A stretch of 64,000 nucleotides of DNA from Desmodus rotundus (lineage: Eukaryota; Chordata; Mammalia; Chiroptera; Phyllostomidae). Below the pieces are notes generated by a model, which did not search any database, was not told the origin of the DNA, and was given only the letters and a program-made list of their open reading frames with translations. Positions 24,010-36,749 of this stretch are shown here, piece after piece (positions within the stretch are counted from its first letter, which is position 1; every line of letters starts with the position of its first letter). The position numbers were made by a program, and so were the translations under genes. The stretch lies in the NCBI RefSeq assembly GCF_022682495.2, contig NC_071393.1, positions 113,042,239 to 113,106,238 of the forward strand, read 5' to 3'.

Positions 24010-24255
24010 TCTGCTCTCCAAATTTAGTTTCAAGAATGTTTATCACATCATTATCACCCTAGGGAGTCTCAGGAAACAATCCAGATGTCCAAGTATAGGG
24101 GATTGTTCCATTCATACATCTGAATACTGTAAAAACAGTGTTGTAAATGTATCAACATCAAATGTTAGTAGAACGCTGCTAAGTGAAAAGAGCAGATTTT
24201 AAGAATGTGGAGAGTAAACTCTATTTTGATAAAATTGCATGTCCATTTTATTTAT
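24010..24255 (+). repeat. Old L1 3' UTR fragment
   Basis: GGAAACAATCCAGATGTCCA, GGGGATTGTTCCATTCATAC and GTAGAACGCTGCTAAGTGAA resemble the sense 3' UTR of L1M families. Confidence 0.65.
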
Positions 24256-24259
24256 AATC

Positions 24260-24900
24260 TAAATTTACATCTAGATATAATTACTTAAAGCCAGACTTTA
24301 GGATTCTTTTGGAATCTTTGCTAAATTGCCAGCTTTTTTCAGTCCTGAAAGACACAGAGTTGATTTCACCTTTTTGGGGGGAGACAAGGGGGAGTCACCC
24401 TTCACCTGATCCAGATACTTTAGATCGAGTGGCTGGCATTCTGTTTGGTAATGAACTTTCTCAAGTGTGTTCGAATCAGAGATGTCTCTGAGATGCTGCG
24501 ACTTGTTTGGAGTGAGGTTCAAGGTGAAGATGGGAAAACGTGGTTTGCCTGTGTGAGTTTAGAGAGCACTGCCTCGCCAAGTGCTGCTTTTTCCTTTTTG
24601 GTTAATTACGTGCAGGGTAACTGGAGCTGGGAAAATGAAAACTGCAGGAAGGATGTGAGGCAGGATCTTCCCTTTAGAATAGAGACTATTGAAAGTAATT
24701 GAACTGGCCACGCTTTAGCTCAACACGGGCTGAATGACTGATGTTCATGCGCAGAATTACTTAGGGCAGAATAACCCAGAAAGCACAGCTGCTCTATTGT
24801 TATGATCTGATCTGATTGTCTGGCTAAAGCCATATCTCTGTCAGTGGAGAGATGGAATTTCGTCTACAGCAAGGTATATAAACTGAAGTGCTTACATTGT
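24260..24900. other. Unassigned intergenic sequence
   Basis: Nothing recognised. Confidence 0.4.
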
Positions 24901-24904
24901 GACA

Positions 24905-25110
24905 AGTAGTAATAATTACAACAGGAAACACTTGTACATGCCAAAGAGCGTTCTAAGGGTTTACTTGAATTATTACTTTAAATCCCCCTAAGGAAGATAC
25001 TATTATTAGCTCAATATTATAAACTGAAGAAACCTATACACAGAGAGGTTAAGTAACTTGTCCAAGGCTATAGAGACAGTAAGTATCTAGGGGAAGAAGT
25101 TGGAAAAAAA
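24905..25110 (+). repeat. MIR SINE
   Basis: CAAAGAGCGTTCTAAGGGTT, GGAAGATACTATTATTAGCT and CAGAGAGGTTAAGTAACTTG are diagnostic MIR text. Confidence 0.9.
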
Positions 25111-25114
25111 ACTT

Positions 25115-26425
25115 CACTAAGTGAGTGTTGGTAACTGTTGACTGCATTTGACCATTTCCTGAATTCAGAAAAGAATCTGCATCTTTGCAAGCAGGAAGAT
25201 ATAAAAATTCTGTAATATAAAGATATTACAAAATATAAAAATTCATGGACTTTCAGAGATCAAAAAGAAAACCACCTCACCACACCAAAATGTAAAAATC
25301 AAATGTAAGAAAATCTTTGGGCAACAAAAACTAATTACAACTCAGTTTTGAGGCAGACATGAAAGTAAAGGTGTGCCCATTGTAACTTTGTGAAAACCGC
25401 TGGATGGATTAAGAACTTCAGGGCAAAAAGCCCATTAGGGTGTGGTATCCGAAAATTGCTTATTTAGATAAAATAACTTATGAATCTTCCCCACTGACAT
25501 CTAATAAGCTCAAGTTACCTGATATTAAAGTGGTGGAAATGTAGGAAAATGCATGTGTGTGAGAAGAGAGATGTAACCCCCTAAGAGAGTACATCTTAAA
25601 AAGAACTGTGGATGCCGGCCCACACGACTGATGGACTCAGACAGATGGGAAGTCTATTGAGTTTGGGGTAGTTTTATTGCCAGAGAAAGTAGGGCAGGAA
25701 AAGAACTGAGAAAACTGCATGACCCATGGGAGGTTCTGTTGCCCTCTATTTCAGATGTGGTCAAGAAGATAAGGGAAAAGGAAGAACTTTCCAGAAGGTA
25801 GAGTCAGGGCCACAGAGAACAATAGAAAAAGAAGTCCCTCCTCTCTCTGGAGAGTAGATTTATTTAACCGAGGAACATTTCGCACCTCAAAGATGGAGGG
25901 CCTTAACAATATTTGTCTACCAAAATTTCAAAATTACCATGGAGCAGTGACTATGTATCATGGAGGGTTTTTTTTTTTTTTTCCAGATGTGAGTACTTTT
26001 CTAGCTACGCTATGCCTGTCTCATCATTGTATATTGGAAGCATGCAATGAACATAATTTGTCTTTTTGACTCAGAGGGCTTGTATCAAAAGTAACCGCAT
26101 TAGGATCTTTCGTAGATTGCTACGCATCCACAACATGGCGGAGACTTGACTCTGAGCTAAACTTTCTAACTAGATGGGACTTTGGGGTTGTCTCCCGTGA
26201 GGTGGGAATCAGTGCAATCTACACGGGAGAAAGAGCGGTAAGCAGGAGGGCAAACTGTTGTAGACATTACATCTCCTAGCCAATATTTCAAGTTTTCCTC
26301 TCCTTCTGCTCACACAGGAGAATTGCACTTTACTGCTTCTAAGAATTTGGTTGTGATGGGTGCTTTTATGAGAAGTGACCCAAGGCAGACGCATTTGAGC
26401 ACCACGACAAACCATTCTCTCATCT
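25115..26425. other. Unassigned AT-rich intergenic sequence
   Basis: Contains a T run at 25967-25982. No exon or named repeat recognised. Confidence 0.4.
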
Positions 26426-26429
26426 CGCT

Positions 26430-26578
26430 ACAACGCTGTTCCCAAATGGTAGATCCTGCGTCAGCCTATACTGAGAGGGAACATGGAAATCCTTATCGTT
26501 CTAAGCCACTGAGAATTTGGAATTGTTCATTCCCAGTGCATGACATAGTCTATCCTAACGTATACTGTTATACAACTT
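26430..26578 (+). repeat. LTR-like 3' end (ERVL/MaLR class)
   Basis: TTCTAAGCCACTGAGAATTT, GGAATTGTTCATTCCCAGTG and ATAGTCTATCCTAACGTATA mimic the 3' ends of several ERVL/MaLR LTRs. The rest of the LTR to the left is too diverged to delimit. Confidence 0.4.
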
Positions 26579-26579
26579 A

Positions 26580-27195
26580 AAATAGATAGGGAAATAACTT
26601 TAAAAATATAGACTGTAATTCCAAAGTGTTATGGGGAGAAAAGAAATGAAAAAATTTAAAAATCAATCAAGAAGAAAGCATAATGGGAGAAAAAAAGGAA
26701 GAAAGAGAGAGACAGAGAAATAGAGGAAAGCAAATAATAGGGTAGAAAAAAATTAATCAGAAAATGCATTAACAAATCATGTAAGGCTATCCTGTATTAG
26801 TTAGTAATTATTAATGCAATAGAGCCTTAAAGAACCTAAGATTTATTTCTCACTCACATTACATGCCAGACTTCAGCTGGCTTTGGATAATTCAATCTGG
26901 GACCTAGACCAAAGGAATAGCTTCAGTCGGGAACACCGTAGTACTGCAGCAGAGAGCAACTCAGAACAACGTGGTGACTCTAAAAGGTTCTACTCAGAAG
27001 TAGCCCATTCAATTATACGCACTTTTAATTGATAAAAATACTGATCGATCACATGGCCAAGCCTGTTAATGGACTTAGATGTTAATGGGGTTAGAAGTAT
27101 AATACTGTAACAGGGACAGGCCTGGAAGAGAGGAGTCTGGTGAGGAGGAGCTATTAGGAAGTATTAGTGAATATTTTGATGATGAATTAAAGACA
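26580..27195. other. Unassigned AT-rich sequence
   Basis: A purine-rich AAGAAAGAGAGAGAC tract occurs near 26700. At 26810-27110 the text TTAGTTAGTAATTATTAATG, with CACATGGCCAAG later, suggests a decayed LTR that I cannot name. Confidence 0.35.
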
Positions 27196-27199
27196 ATAC

Positions 27200-28090
27200 C
27201 AGATAGAAAATTGATCTTAATGTGGAATTTATCTAAACTATCCAATTAGAAGTCAAAGATTATCAGACTGGATTAAAGATAATCCAACTCTATGTTCTTT
27301 ATAAGTATCTCAACTAAAACATTCAAAAGTCTGAAAGTCAAAACATGGGAAAAATAGACTAGGAAAATACTAATCAAAGAAATCTTGTGTAGCTATACTA
27401 TTATACAAAATATGAGACTTCAAAGCAAAATGCACTTCTAGAGATAACGGTCTACATATAGATCTTTACATAATTGTCACTACATAATAATAAAACTTCA
27501 ATTCATCAGGAAAAGATAGTTCTAAACTTTATGCCCTTAATAAGATAGTCTCATAATATATGAACAAATTCACCATCTTAGAAGATTTTAACTTCATTTC
27601 CTCATAGTAAATTAAACAGACCAAAAAATAAGGATATAAAAAAATCTGACTAACACAATTAACAAGCTTAATGAAAAAGGTAAGTATAGAATACTGCACT
27701 CAACAGCTGCAGAATATACATTTTTTGAGCGTAAAATATTTATTATCATTTGTAAAACAAGTCTCAATAAATTTCAACAAATTCATAGCATACACACACT
27801 TACTTGACAACCATAAAATTAAAAATCAGTAACAAAAGACAAGTAGAAATACTACCACGTATTTGGAAATTTAAATTTTTATTTGGGGGTTAAAAAAGTC
27901 GTAATGGACATCATAAATTCTTGGAACTGAATGATAAAGTCATATTTAATACTTGTGATATGCTGCTAAAGCCCTATTTTGAGGAAAATGGATAATTATA
28001 TATTCCTAAGCAAGCACAAAAGAGGCTCAACATCAAAGATCTTAGCATTCCATCTTTAGACATTAGGGAGAACATAGAATAAACTTTACA
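27200..28090 (+). repeat. L1M LINE ORF2 fragment (endonuclease to start of RT)
   Basis: AGATTATCAGACTGGATTAA, GTAGCTATACTATTATACAA, AATTCATCAGGAAAAGATAG, CTGCAGAATATACATTTTTT, AAGTCTCAATAAATTTCAAC and GGAACTGAATGATAAAGTCA follow L1 ORF2 in order. Many stops and frameshifts; no coding capacity. Confidence 0.88.
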
Positions 28091-28299
28091 AAAGCAGAAA
28101 AGATACAATCAAATTTTTTAAGGGAGAATTTCATAATTATATGAGAAATCTTGGGCCAAACATAACCCTGAGCTGCTTGTTTTAGACCCATCAGCATATC
28201 AACAGCATCTTTGAAGGTCCATCTTCATAACTATACCTAAAAAAAAAAAACAACCAACAAAACAAAATGGAAAAGGCCAAGGGAAGAAGTAAAGCAAGA

Positions 28300-30450
28300 G
28301 TGTGGTTTCAGCTCAGTGTAGCCTGGGCCCCTGAAATCTCCCAGGGGCTCGGATGTGCACACCACACCACAGTCTTCGCCCCAACGTGACGAGGAAGTGA
28401 GGCTTCTGCACCCCCCACCAGGCTTTGGCAGTCATCAGGCGCTGTTTACCGACTGTTCGAGGGATGAGTAGTGCATTCCTTCCAGACGACTCCTGGTGAC
28501 ACTGCTCCAATCTATCAAGGGCAAGCCTCTAGAAAATGCTGCAGGTGTGAGCCATTAGCGGCATCACATTCAGCAGATGGAGAAGAACGGGAGCGCTGAA
28601 CCAATGAAATGAAACCCAGCGCTGAAACAGACAGAGCTATGCCCCACCCCTTGTGCCACTCAGGTCCATTTGTTGTGCACATTAGGTTCACTCCATTCTT
28701 TACAACTTCTCCAGGGTTCAGGTTGATCACAATTTCTAGGAAAACTGAATAGAAAAGTTAGTGGGATGAAACTATAGCCTCCACTGCTGCAGTTCGCCCT
28801 TGGGTCAGACTGATATTATTTCCTTTATCACCCATTCATTCTATATTGCCCTCACCTGAGCCAGCATTCTGTTGGTTTAGGTGGCTTACCTGGTGGTGTC
28901 ACCTGAAGGGTCGGATATTTTGGTTACCATGCTGTTGTCTGAACAAATACTTGCCAAGTTACAGTGACAATACCAAGAGATACCCCAGTGGCTCACATGA
29001 ATGCTAAATATATTATTCCCTGTCACCATTACTTAGCAGCAACCCTACCTCCTCCTGACTGTCAGTCAACTACCCCTTTAAATGGGGTAGTCTCTTCCTG
29101 CTGGGCTACTGGCACAGTGAGCCTAGAACGGTCAATGGCAGCAACAGCCTTAAGTTAAGTGCAACTATCAACGTGTTCCCTAGTGGAAGTGTCCCCGTTC
29201 TAGAAACCAGGGCCCTTAGTTCTTCAACAGTCTAAATCTTCAGAAACTAGAAGCAAAAGTTTCCCAAGTGGGTTTCTGGAATAGGGCCATCGTCCTTCCC
29301 ATTCCTTGGTTTCCAGTGGTAACATAGGACCATGAGATGACCACTGGTTTAGGGCAAGAGCAACAAACTTTTTACATAAAACACTAGGCAATAAATATTT
29401 TAGGCTCTGTGGACCACACAGTCTCTGACACAACTACTCAACTCCATCGATGTAGCATAAAAGAAGCTGCAGAGAGTATGTAGATGATGGGTGTGGTTGT
29501 GGTCCAATGAATTTATTTTGTAAAACAGCAGCCAGCCAGATTTGGCCTTTGAATGACCGTTTGCCAACCTCTGCTTTAACATACATACTGTATCTGGAAG
29601 GACAGTGCTCCACCTTTGTAGGGTATCATCTCCAAGCTGTGCTAGAGGCCATTCCACTGCTCTATCAGGCTACCAGCTTATGAATGATGTGGAATGTAGC
29701 AGGACCACTGAATCACACAGGCTCATGCCCACTGCTGAACCTCTTTCTCATCATTTCATTCCCTTGATCTGAAGTGACAGATCCCAGGTCAGTGAAATCA
29801 GATACTCCTAAGCCCGAGTAGAGGTGCCGACCAAGTCAACGCAGGTAGGAAAGGTAAGCTCACACTTAGAAAACACGTCAATCGTATTCAACTGCTGCCC
29901 TTTCCAGGGCACAGGGAGCTTACGTAAACAAGGGCCACTAAGTGACGGGTTGGTCTCTTCAAGGATTCATGCACAATCAAAGGCTCAATATCGGTCTCTG
30001 TTGTTGACAGGTATGGTGATGGCAGTAGCGAGGTCAGCCTTGGTGAGGGATGCCATGCTTCTGTGCCCACGAATAGCCTCTATCTCTGTCATCACAGCAC
30101 TCAATTCGTGAGCCCATTACGCCAGCACTGTGGTAACCAATGACTGTGGCTGGTTGACATCTCCATTGCTACTCTTCTCTGGTGTTTTCTGGAGACTCCA
30201 CATTGTGTCTCGACCACAGGTGCTTCTAGAGTCACTGTAGGGTATAAATTCTAAGTAAGTACATTCTAGTGAAGCAATTTCAGTCGAACAGGGGCAAGTC
30301 TCCTGAGAACCATGTGGTGTGACCGGCATGTGCTGTAGCAACATCACCAGCAGCAGCTGGGGGACGTGTATACCAAACTAGTAGAAAGGACCCTAGGGGA
30401 TCTGGGTCGGGCACCAACAGTGTCTGCTCCATTGACCACACTGGGTTTGT
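28300..30450 (-). mobile_element. ERVL-class endogenous retrovirus pol fossil
   Basis: The minus strand near 29600-29800 reads, with several in-frame stops, pieces of a retroviral integrase core: SDQG, then KEVQQWA, IQWSCYIPHH, LIEQWNGL, and GDDTLQRW in the next frame. Spacing is as in ERVL pol. Flanking text left and right is compatible with more pol, but weaker. Known: ERVL elements are ancient, env-less and inactive. Stops, frameshifts and an inserted Charlie-type element (29355-29580) make it non-functional. Boundaries are approximate and no LTR pair was identified. Confidence 0.7.
29355..29580 (+). repeat. Charlie-type (hAT) non-autonomous element, inside the ERVL fossil
   Basis: AATATTTTAGGCTCTGTGGA, CCACACAGTCTCTGACACAA, GGGTGTGGTTGTGGTCCAAT and CGTTTGCCAACCTCTGC match a common mammalian MER element. 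Related copies lie at 41373-41582 and, inverted, at 63722-63905. Confidence 0.8.
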
Positions 30451-30454
30451 CTCA

Positions 30455-30620
30455 TGAATGGAGGATTGGAATATTAGAAAATTAATCTAAAATTAATCTG
30501 CGTAACCCACTGCATAACATCTTAAAGGAGAAATATAATCACCTCAATAGATGGAGAAAAAATTTCAATCATTCAACATCCACCACAATAACAATGTAAG
30601 CAAACTAGGATTAGAAGAAG
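30455..30620 (+). repeat. L1 ORF2 fragment
   Basis: AAATATAATCACCTCAATAG, ATGGAGAAAAAATTTCAATC and ATTCAACATCCACCACAATA follow L1 RT text, continuing the 27.2-28.1 kb element after the ERVL insertion. Confidence 0.7.
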
Positions 30621-30624
30621 TAGG

Positions 30625-31105
30625 TGAAGGCAAACACTATAATGACATGTGATATGCGTACATAGAACAGGTTTTGTTCTGGGGTTTTTTTTAGAGGGGA
30701 AATATGGCACATTTCAGGAAGACAAAGTCCAATTCCTCCTTTTTCTTGTAACACAATGCAGGGATGAGCGGGGGCCAGGGCACTGTTGGATGGAGGTGTG
30801 GTTCTGCCACGGGGGTCAGGAAGGTGTGTATTCTGTGGCCTAGCTACAAGGTTTATTACTATTTAACAGCAGGAGTGGCCTTTAGTGCAGGAAATCCAGT
30901 TAGGACTTAGGTGGCAAACAGCTGAGTAGCCGGCAGCCATTCAGTGATTTGTTTGCCATAATCGCCTTTGGCAAACGGCTCTTTGCCATCCTAACCTCCA
31001 TGTAAGCATCAGAGCAGCCATGGGTGCAGGGAAATAATCGGTGAGGACCAGACACCGAGACAGCTCCGTGTAGAAACCAGTCAGATGATTATCACGAAAC
31101 ACCAG
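30625..31105. other. Unassigned sequence
   Basis: Nothing recognised. It separates two L1 pieces. Confidence 0.4.
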
Positions 31106-31109
31106 CTGT

Positions 31110-31890
31110 TCTTATTGACCTTTAAAAAAAAGCCTCATTGAAGTATAATTTCCATACCACAAAATCCACCTATTTTTTAAAAGATTTTTTAAATTTATTT
31201 ATTTTTAGAGAGAGGGGAAGGGAAGGAGAATGAGAGGAAGAGAAACATCAATGTGTGAGAGACACATCAACTGGTTGCCTCTTGCACACCCCCAGCTGGG
31301 GACCTGGCCCGCAACCCAGGCCTGTGCCCTGACCAGGAATCAAACTGGCAACCTTTTGGTTCACCGGCTGGCACCTAATCCACTGAGCCACACCAGCCAG
31401 GGCAAAATCCACCCTTTTTAAGTGTATCATTCAATTAATTTTATTTTATTTATAGTTGTACCACTGTCACCACAACCTAATTTTAGAACATTTCTATCAC
31501 CCTAAAAAGAAAGCTCATGTTCATGTATAGCCATTTTCCGTTCCCATTCCCAGCCCTAGATAACACTAACTTATTTTCTACTCTACAGATTACCCTTTTT
31601 TGGACATTTGACATAAATGGAATCATACAATGTGTTCTTTAGTGACTGGCTTTTCTCACTGAGTACAAGGGTTTTGCAGTCCATCCGCATCGTAGCACGT
31701 ATCAATACTTCATTCTTTTTTATTGCCAAATGGTATCCCATTGTATGACTAATAACACATTTTACTTATCCACTTACCAGTTAATGGACATTTGGGTTTC
31801 CACTTTTTGGCTATTGTGAAAATGCTGCCATGAAAATTTGTGTTCAAGTCTTCCTGTGCTCATGTTTTCATTTTTACTGATGATCTTACG
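31110..31890 (-). repeat. Old L1M 3' end, antisense, interrupted by VES
   Basis: CATTGAAGTATAATTTCCAT before the VES, then CACCACAACCTAATTTTAGA, GGACATTTGACATAAATGGA, ATCATACAATGTGTTCTTTA and GGACATTTGGGTTTCCACTT after it, are the standard antisense L1M 3' UTR. Confidence 0.88.
31171..31403 (-). repeat. VES SINE inserted in L1M, 10-bp target-site duplication
   Basis: The reverse-complement VES runs from a T-rich AAAAGATTTTTTAAATTTAT head to CTGAGCCACACCAGCCAGGG. AAAATCCACC is duplicated exactly at 31161-31170 and 31404-31413. Confidence 0.97.
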
Positions 31891-32069
31891 GTTATTGGGT
31901 TCAGGCACCTTGAGGAAGGAGAGCATCCAGTGCCAGTAACGTTAGGCTCAGACCTACCCCTCCGGCTCAGCTGGGGAGAGGCAGTGTCCCTGGTCCCAAC
32001 TGTTTCATTGTCAGGCAACCCAAGGGCACTCCCAGGATCACCATCAGTCAACGCAGAGTAGCCACAAAA

Positions 32070-33730
32070 AGTCTACAATTACTTAATGGTAAAACCTTGT
32101 CTTTCACAATCAGAACAAGGCATTTCTATGCAACATTGTGTTGAAGGTTCTAGCCAGTTAATGGCAAGAAAAAGAGGTAGAAGGTACAAGAACTGGAAAG
32201 GAAGAATCAAACTGTTGTTTAGAGATACAGAGAAAAATCAAAATATAGATAAATGATTGGAATGAGAGTTTTGTAAGGTTACTGAATTTAGAATCAAAAC
32301 CAAGATACTTGAGTCAGTTTCTTTTACATAACCATTAAAACACAACTTTGTAAATGTAAAACCTAATTTACAAGAAGATTACATGTATAGTAGCATATAA
32401 AAATGAAGTAGCTAGAAATAAGTCTAACCAAAAAGGTACAAGCCCTTCCTGGGGGAAACTGTAATACTCTCTTAAGAACATAAAAAGATGATTTCTATAA
32501 GTTGGGATTTATGCCCCAACTTATATATATATTTATATATAGGTAGACTCAATACTGCAAATATGTGAATTCTCCTCAAATTGATGTATAAATTCAATTA
32601 AATCCCAATAAAAAGTGTAACAAGTTTTGTTTGTGTTCTTTTTTTAAGTGTACCGAGTTTTGGGTTGTTGTTTTGTTTTGTTTCGGTTGGTGGCTCACTA
32701 AGCTGCTTCTAAAATTTCTATGGAAGAACAAAGGATCAAGACTACATATTTAGGAAACTCCTGAAGAAAAAGAATAAAGTAGGAGGTTTGTTTTCCTATT
32801 AGATATCAGGGCTTATAACGAAGCTACAGTCACAAGCCCAAATTGTACTGGTACAGAAACAGACAAAAACGGACTGCTCATTGAGAACAGAGAACTCTCA
32901 AAACGGACCACACGTGCAGACAGTATGACTTACAAATGTCTTTACAGTGGTGCAAAGCCATATGCATTGAGGAGAGACCGGTGAGGCCTACACTAGGGTG
33001 TTTGGTAGGTCAGGTATACTAAGTGCACTTTTGGCTTGTGATGACTTCAACTTGCAGTGGGTTTATTGGGACATCACTCCATGGTAAATCAAGGAACATC
33101 TGCACATGCAAACCTGACTTATGACAGAGGTGATAATATGAATCAGCGGGTTTAGAACCTTTCAATAAATGGTGCCGGAAATTGTTTATCCAAATAGATA
33201 TCAAACTGGAATGTACATTTTTATAGCCACTTTGGAAATCAATTTGTCACCATCAAATACAGTTAAAACTGTGGCTATTGTATAACTCAGAAATTCCACT
33301 CCTGGTCAAACATGCTGGAGAAACTCTCGCACATTTTCATCACAGCTAACGTACAAGAATGTTCAAAGCAGTATTACATATAAGATCAAAAGACAGGGAA
33401 AAAATCCAAATCTCTACTGAGAGGAGAATCCCTAAGTTAGTTGTCATATAGTAATACAATGGACATGCGATACAGCAGAGAGACTGAATGCATGCAGTTA
33501 CAGTATCAACGTGAATAAAACGTTCAAATATAGTATTGAGAAGTTCCCAAATGGTATGTACAGTATGACTTCATCTGTATTGAGTTAACATGTAAAACAA
33601 AACAATATACAATTTAGGAATACTTATATCTGTGATTAAAATACAAAAATAAAATAAGGACAGTGATAATCAAATAGTCAAATATCCAGGGTAATTAATA
33701 CCCTGACTAGCTGGGGCAGGGGGCTGGTTT
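32070..33730 (+). repeat. L1M LINE ORF2 3' part and 3' UTR
   Basis: GTTCTAGCCAGTTAATGGCA, AGAACTGGAAAGGAAGAATC, TTCAATTAAATCCCAATAAA, GAAGCTACAGTCACAAGCCC, TCAATAAATGGTGCCGGAAA, and CAGAAATTCCACTCCTGGTC then follow L1 from the RT domain to the UTR. It probably belongs with 27200-28090 and 30455-30620. Confidence 0.85.
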
Positions 33731-33734
33731 ATGG

Positions 33735-35425
33735 AAGGTGCAGCATGAAATTAGGGAAGAACACCTCAAATACATTGGTAATGTTCCATTTCTTAGGTTC
33801 AGTGACAGGTCTAAAACTTTTAAAAATTGCTATTTTTATACTTTAAACATAAAATATCCCTTTGTGGGCATTAAATATTTAATAAAATTGTTGCAGACAC
33901 ACTGTAGGGTGAGGATGGACCTCTACTCAAGCTGAATAGTACAAAACCTGGTTTCAACCCATACAGATACACACACACACACACACACACACACCAAGAA
34001 GGTATGAAAAGATGTATTCCCCATGTGAGAGCAGGGTGGCTCCCAAGCAGACTCGCAAATGGCTTGAGAGCACAAGAAAAGATTGGCTTGGGATTGCTAC
34101 GGTGACCGGGAGGGTGACTAGAACAGAAATCCCTGCACAGGGTTTAAACTTGCATAGGCACAAAGGAAAGATCACCCTGGCTTTCTCACCAGCTGGCCCA
34201 CAGGTGGGACAAAGCGGGAAAAGGGAAAGGTGAGGCTTGACAGATGTTAGTCAGACATCAAAAAATAGTCACACCCTTTATTACAAAAACCATTTTGAAC
34301 AAAAAAGCATAGGGAACAAAAGGGTATCTGTCATTTGGGGAAAAACATGTCCGCAGAGAAAAGAATGTCACCCACCCCTTTTAAAAACCACTTCTCCCAT
34401 TCTTTTCTCAGGAATGCTCCACTAGAGGAATATGGTCAAACTGTTCAATTTGGTAGAAAGTTAAATTATTTACTATTCCACAGAAGAAACTGAGTACCGA
34501 GGAATTATTACAGGAACATAATAAGTCAAATATCAAGTCCTGTGGAGTGAAAAGAGTAAGAGTTACTCACAACTGAAATTATTCACCCTGGGATTATGCA
34601 GTGGAATCAATATCATTTGGGTCTCTGTTACTTAGCTGAGCCCAAAGGGAATCACTGGCTTTACCATCATAGGAATGGAAGGTCTGCAACTTTACGCCTA
34701 TGATCTGCACACGAACACCAGGCCTAAAGCCTTCTCCCAGAAAAAAGTTATTTCGTTCATACTGAAAAGAAACAGTGAATGACAAGTATACATCAATTTG
34801 TGAGCCACCTGCTGGGTACTGCTGTGGATACAAAGATGAATTAAGATTCAGTCTCTGCTCTTCAGGGGCTCACTGTCTCTTGTATTACCTTTGTAGCCTG
34901 AAGTGTGAAAATGTGGATTTACAGAAAACCTACAGCCAGACTGATAGCTCAAATGATAAGAAGAATTAATCAGATTGCTTTCAACATCGGTGTTAAGGGA
35001 TTCATGAGAATAACTAGGACCCGTATCTACTGCATGATGTATGCTTACAGACGGAGAAAAACCCATGCTTTCCTAACCAACAGGTTGGGGGTGGATGGTA
35101 AGACTGTAAAATCGTAGGCCAGGAGAGCTAAAGGTGAAGAAACAGATTGCTAAAACACTCTGCATTAATGAAGACTGGAAATGCGGGATGAGTGGAGAAT
35201 TGAATGAGAAAAGAGTAAGTTCAAACTGAAGCCATTTGAGGAACTTTTAGGAAGAGAACTGTATACCCTGAAATTCTAAGTTGTTGGTACAAATGAAATG
35301 CAAATTCCTTTCTCTCTCCAATCTTTAGTAGACACACACACACAAACACACGCACACCCTTTTAAGGAGAGCTGTTTGGGGTTGGAAAAGGAGACTGAGC
35401 CCAACATCTGGTTTGATGTAGACCA
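33735..35425. other. Mostly unassigned; (AC)n tracts
   Basis: AC dinucleotide repeats occur at 33968-33994 and CA-rich text at 35331-35358. No exon or named repeat recognised otherwise. Confidence 0.45.
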
Positions 35426-35429
35426 GGTC

Positions 35430-35670
35430 AGCATAATTATAATGTAAAAATGCTTCTTACGTGCCAAGTGATATTCTGAGCTCTTTACACACACTAATAT
35501 ATTTACATGCTTTATAGCAATTAGCTCATTTAACTCCAGGCAAATCTATAAGGTAAGCAGTAATATTTTCATCATTTTGTAAGTGAGGCATGAAAAACAC
35601 AGAGAGGTTAAGTAATTTGTCCAAGGTCACATAGCAGCTAAGAGGCAAAAGTGGATTTCAACTTGCACAG
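35430..35670 (+). repeat. MIR SINE
   Basis: ACGTGCCAAGTGATATTCTG, TTAGCTCATTTAACTCCAGG, CAGAGAGGTTAAGTAATTTG and CCAAGGTCACATAGCAGCTA are diagnostic. Confidence 0.92.
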
Positions 35671-35877
35671 GTTGGTAAAATGGGTATAGAAATGATCTAT
35701 AAACTGAATGCATTCAGTGGAAGTAGAAGTGGGGATCCTGAGGGACATGGATCCTTCTAGAAATTCACAGAAATATTAGGGAGAAATTTAGTATTTCCAT
35801 AATTCAAGTGCGAGGCTTTTTTTTTTTTATCAGTCTTAGCCATATCTTGAAGCATAGGATCCCCCCTGTTGTTCTTT

Positions 35878-35882
35878 CCTCT

Positions 35883-35930
<48 letters not shown>
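35878..35930 (+). repeat. Compound (CT)n(CA)n microsatellite
   Basis: A CT run passes directly into a CA run. Likely polymorphic. Confidence 0.95.
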
Positions 35931-35934
35931 GTTC

Positions 35935-36585
35935 CAGTTCTGAGTTTCTTGATTTTTCACCCCTCTGAGAATAAATAAGCAAATACAAAGAAAAAGTGTC
36001 TGCACTTTATAATCACGTATACATTCTGCCTAGAGCTTTGCCTCTATCCATCTTCCTCTTGTTAGGAAGCCCTACTGAGGGTCTTTCATGCTGCTCCGTT
36101 TGTTACACACTGATGCTTTTTGTTCAGTCTCTGCCTCATAGGGGTCTCTTGCTGTCTGCCATAGATGTCAGCCTGCCTTTTAAAGGCCTCATTACTCCCA
36201 CCACATGGTGTCCACATGCAGAGAGCAACCTTGCAGATAAGGTCCAAAGTGAGACAGAGATCTCAAACAGATCAGCCCCAGGCTATAGGCATTCAACTTT
36301 CCCTGCCTCTCCTTCTCAGCAAGTTTTCCTACCCCAACTTCCCTTGCTTTCTCTCTCCTGGTTCAGAGTGCAGAATCTTCCTGTAGGCAGCACTCATACT
36401 CTGAGGGTCCAAGAAGAGAAAACTAAACGAAAGGAGAGAAAGTATCTGGGGACATTTTCACTTAAACTCCTGTATAACTTCTGTAAAGATCTTTCCACTG
36501 AAGTCGCCATGCATGTATGTAACCATTTGATATGAAGCATACACACCTCTTTCTTACTCTCATATACACACCTCTTATTTGGATC
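35935..36585. other. Unassigned sequence with a 179-codon open frame
   Basis: The frame at 35996-36535 (+) is long for this AT-rich DNA. Its translation shows no domain, signal peptide or compositional bias I can name, and the DNA lacks CpG or splice context, so it is not called a gene. Confidence 0.4.
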
Positions 36586-36589
36586 AGAG

Positions 36590-36745
36590 CTGAGAAGCCA
36601 GCTCAGAGTAAGATGCATCATTCTAGGAACTTTGTCTACATTTACTGTTTTCACCCTCACCACTTGAGGAAAATGAGAGCCAGAGTGGTAAGCAACTTGC
36701 CCTAGGTAGCAGACTAGTGTCGAGTTAAAAGGGACTTCCCAACAA
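36590..36745 (+). repeat. MIR fragment
   Basis: CACTTGAGGAAAATGAGAGC, CAGAGTGGTAAGCAACTTGC and CCTAGGTAGCAGACTAGTG match the MIR core. Confidence 0.7.
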
Positions 36746-36749
36746 GGCT

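Noticed and set aside
24298..24702. Overlapping small frames on both strands as a gene
   Set aside because: No family resemblance and mutually overlapping. Treated as chance.
29400..29657. Minus-strand 85-codon frame as a gene
   Set aside because: It runs from an ERVL pol fossil into an inserted Charlie-type element and has no host homology.
35996..36535. 179-codon plus-strand frame
   Set aside because: No recognisable family, no CpG promoter or polyadenylation context, and a nested second frame on the same strand. Kept only as an unassigned stretch.
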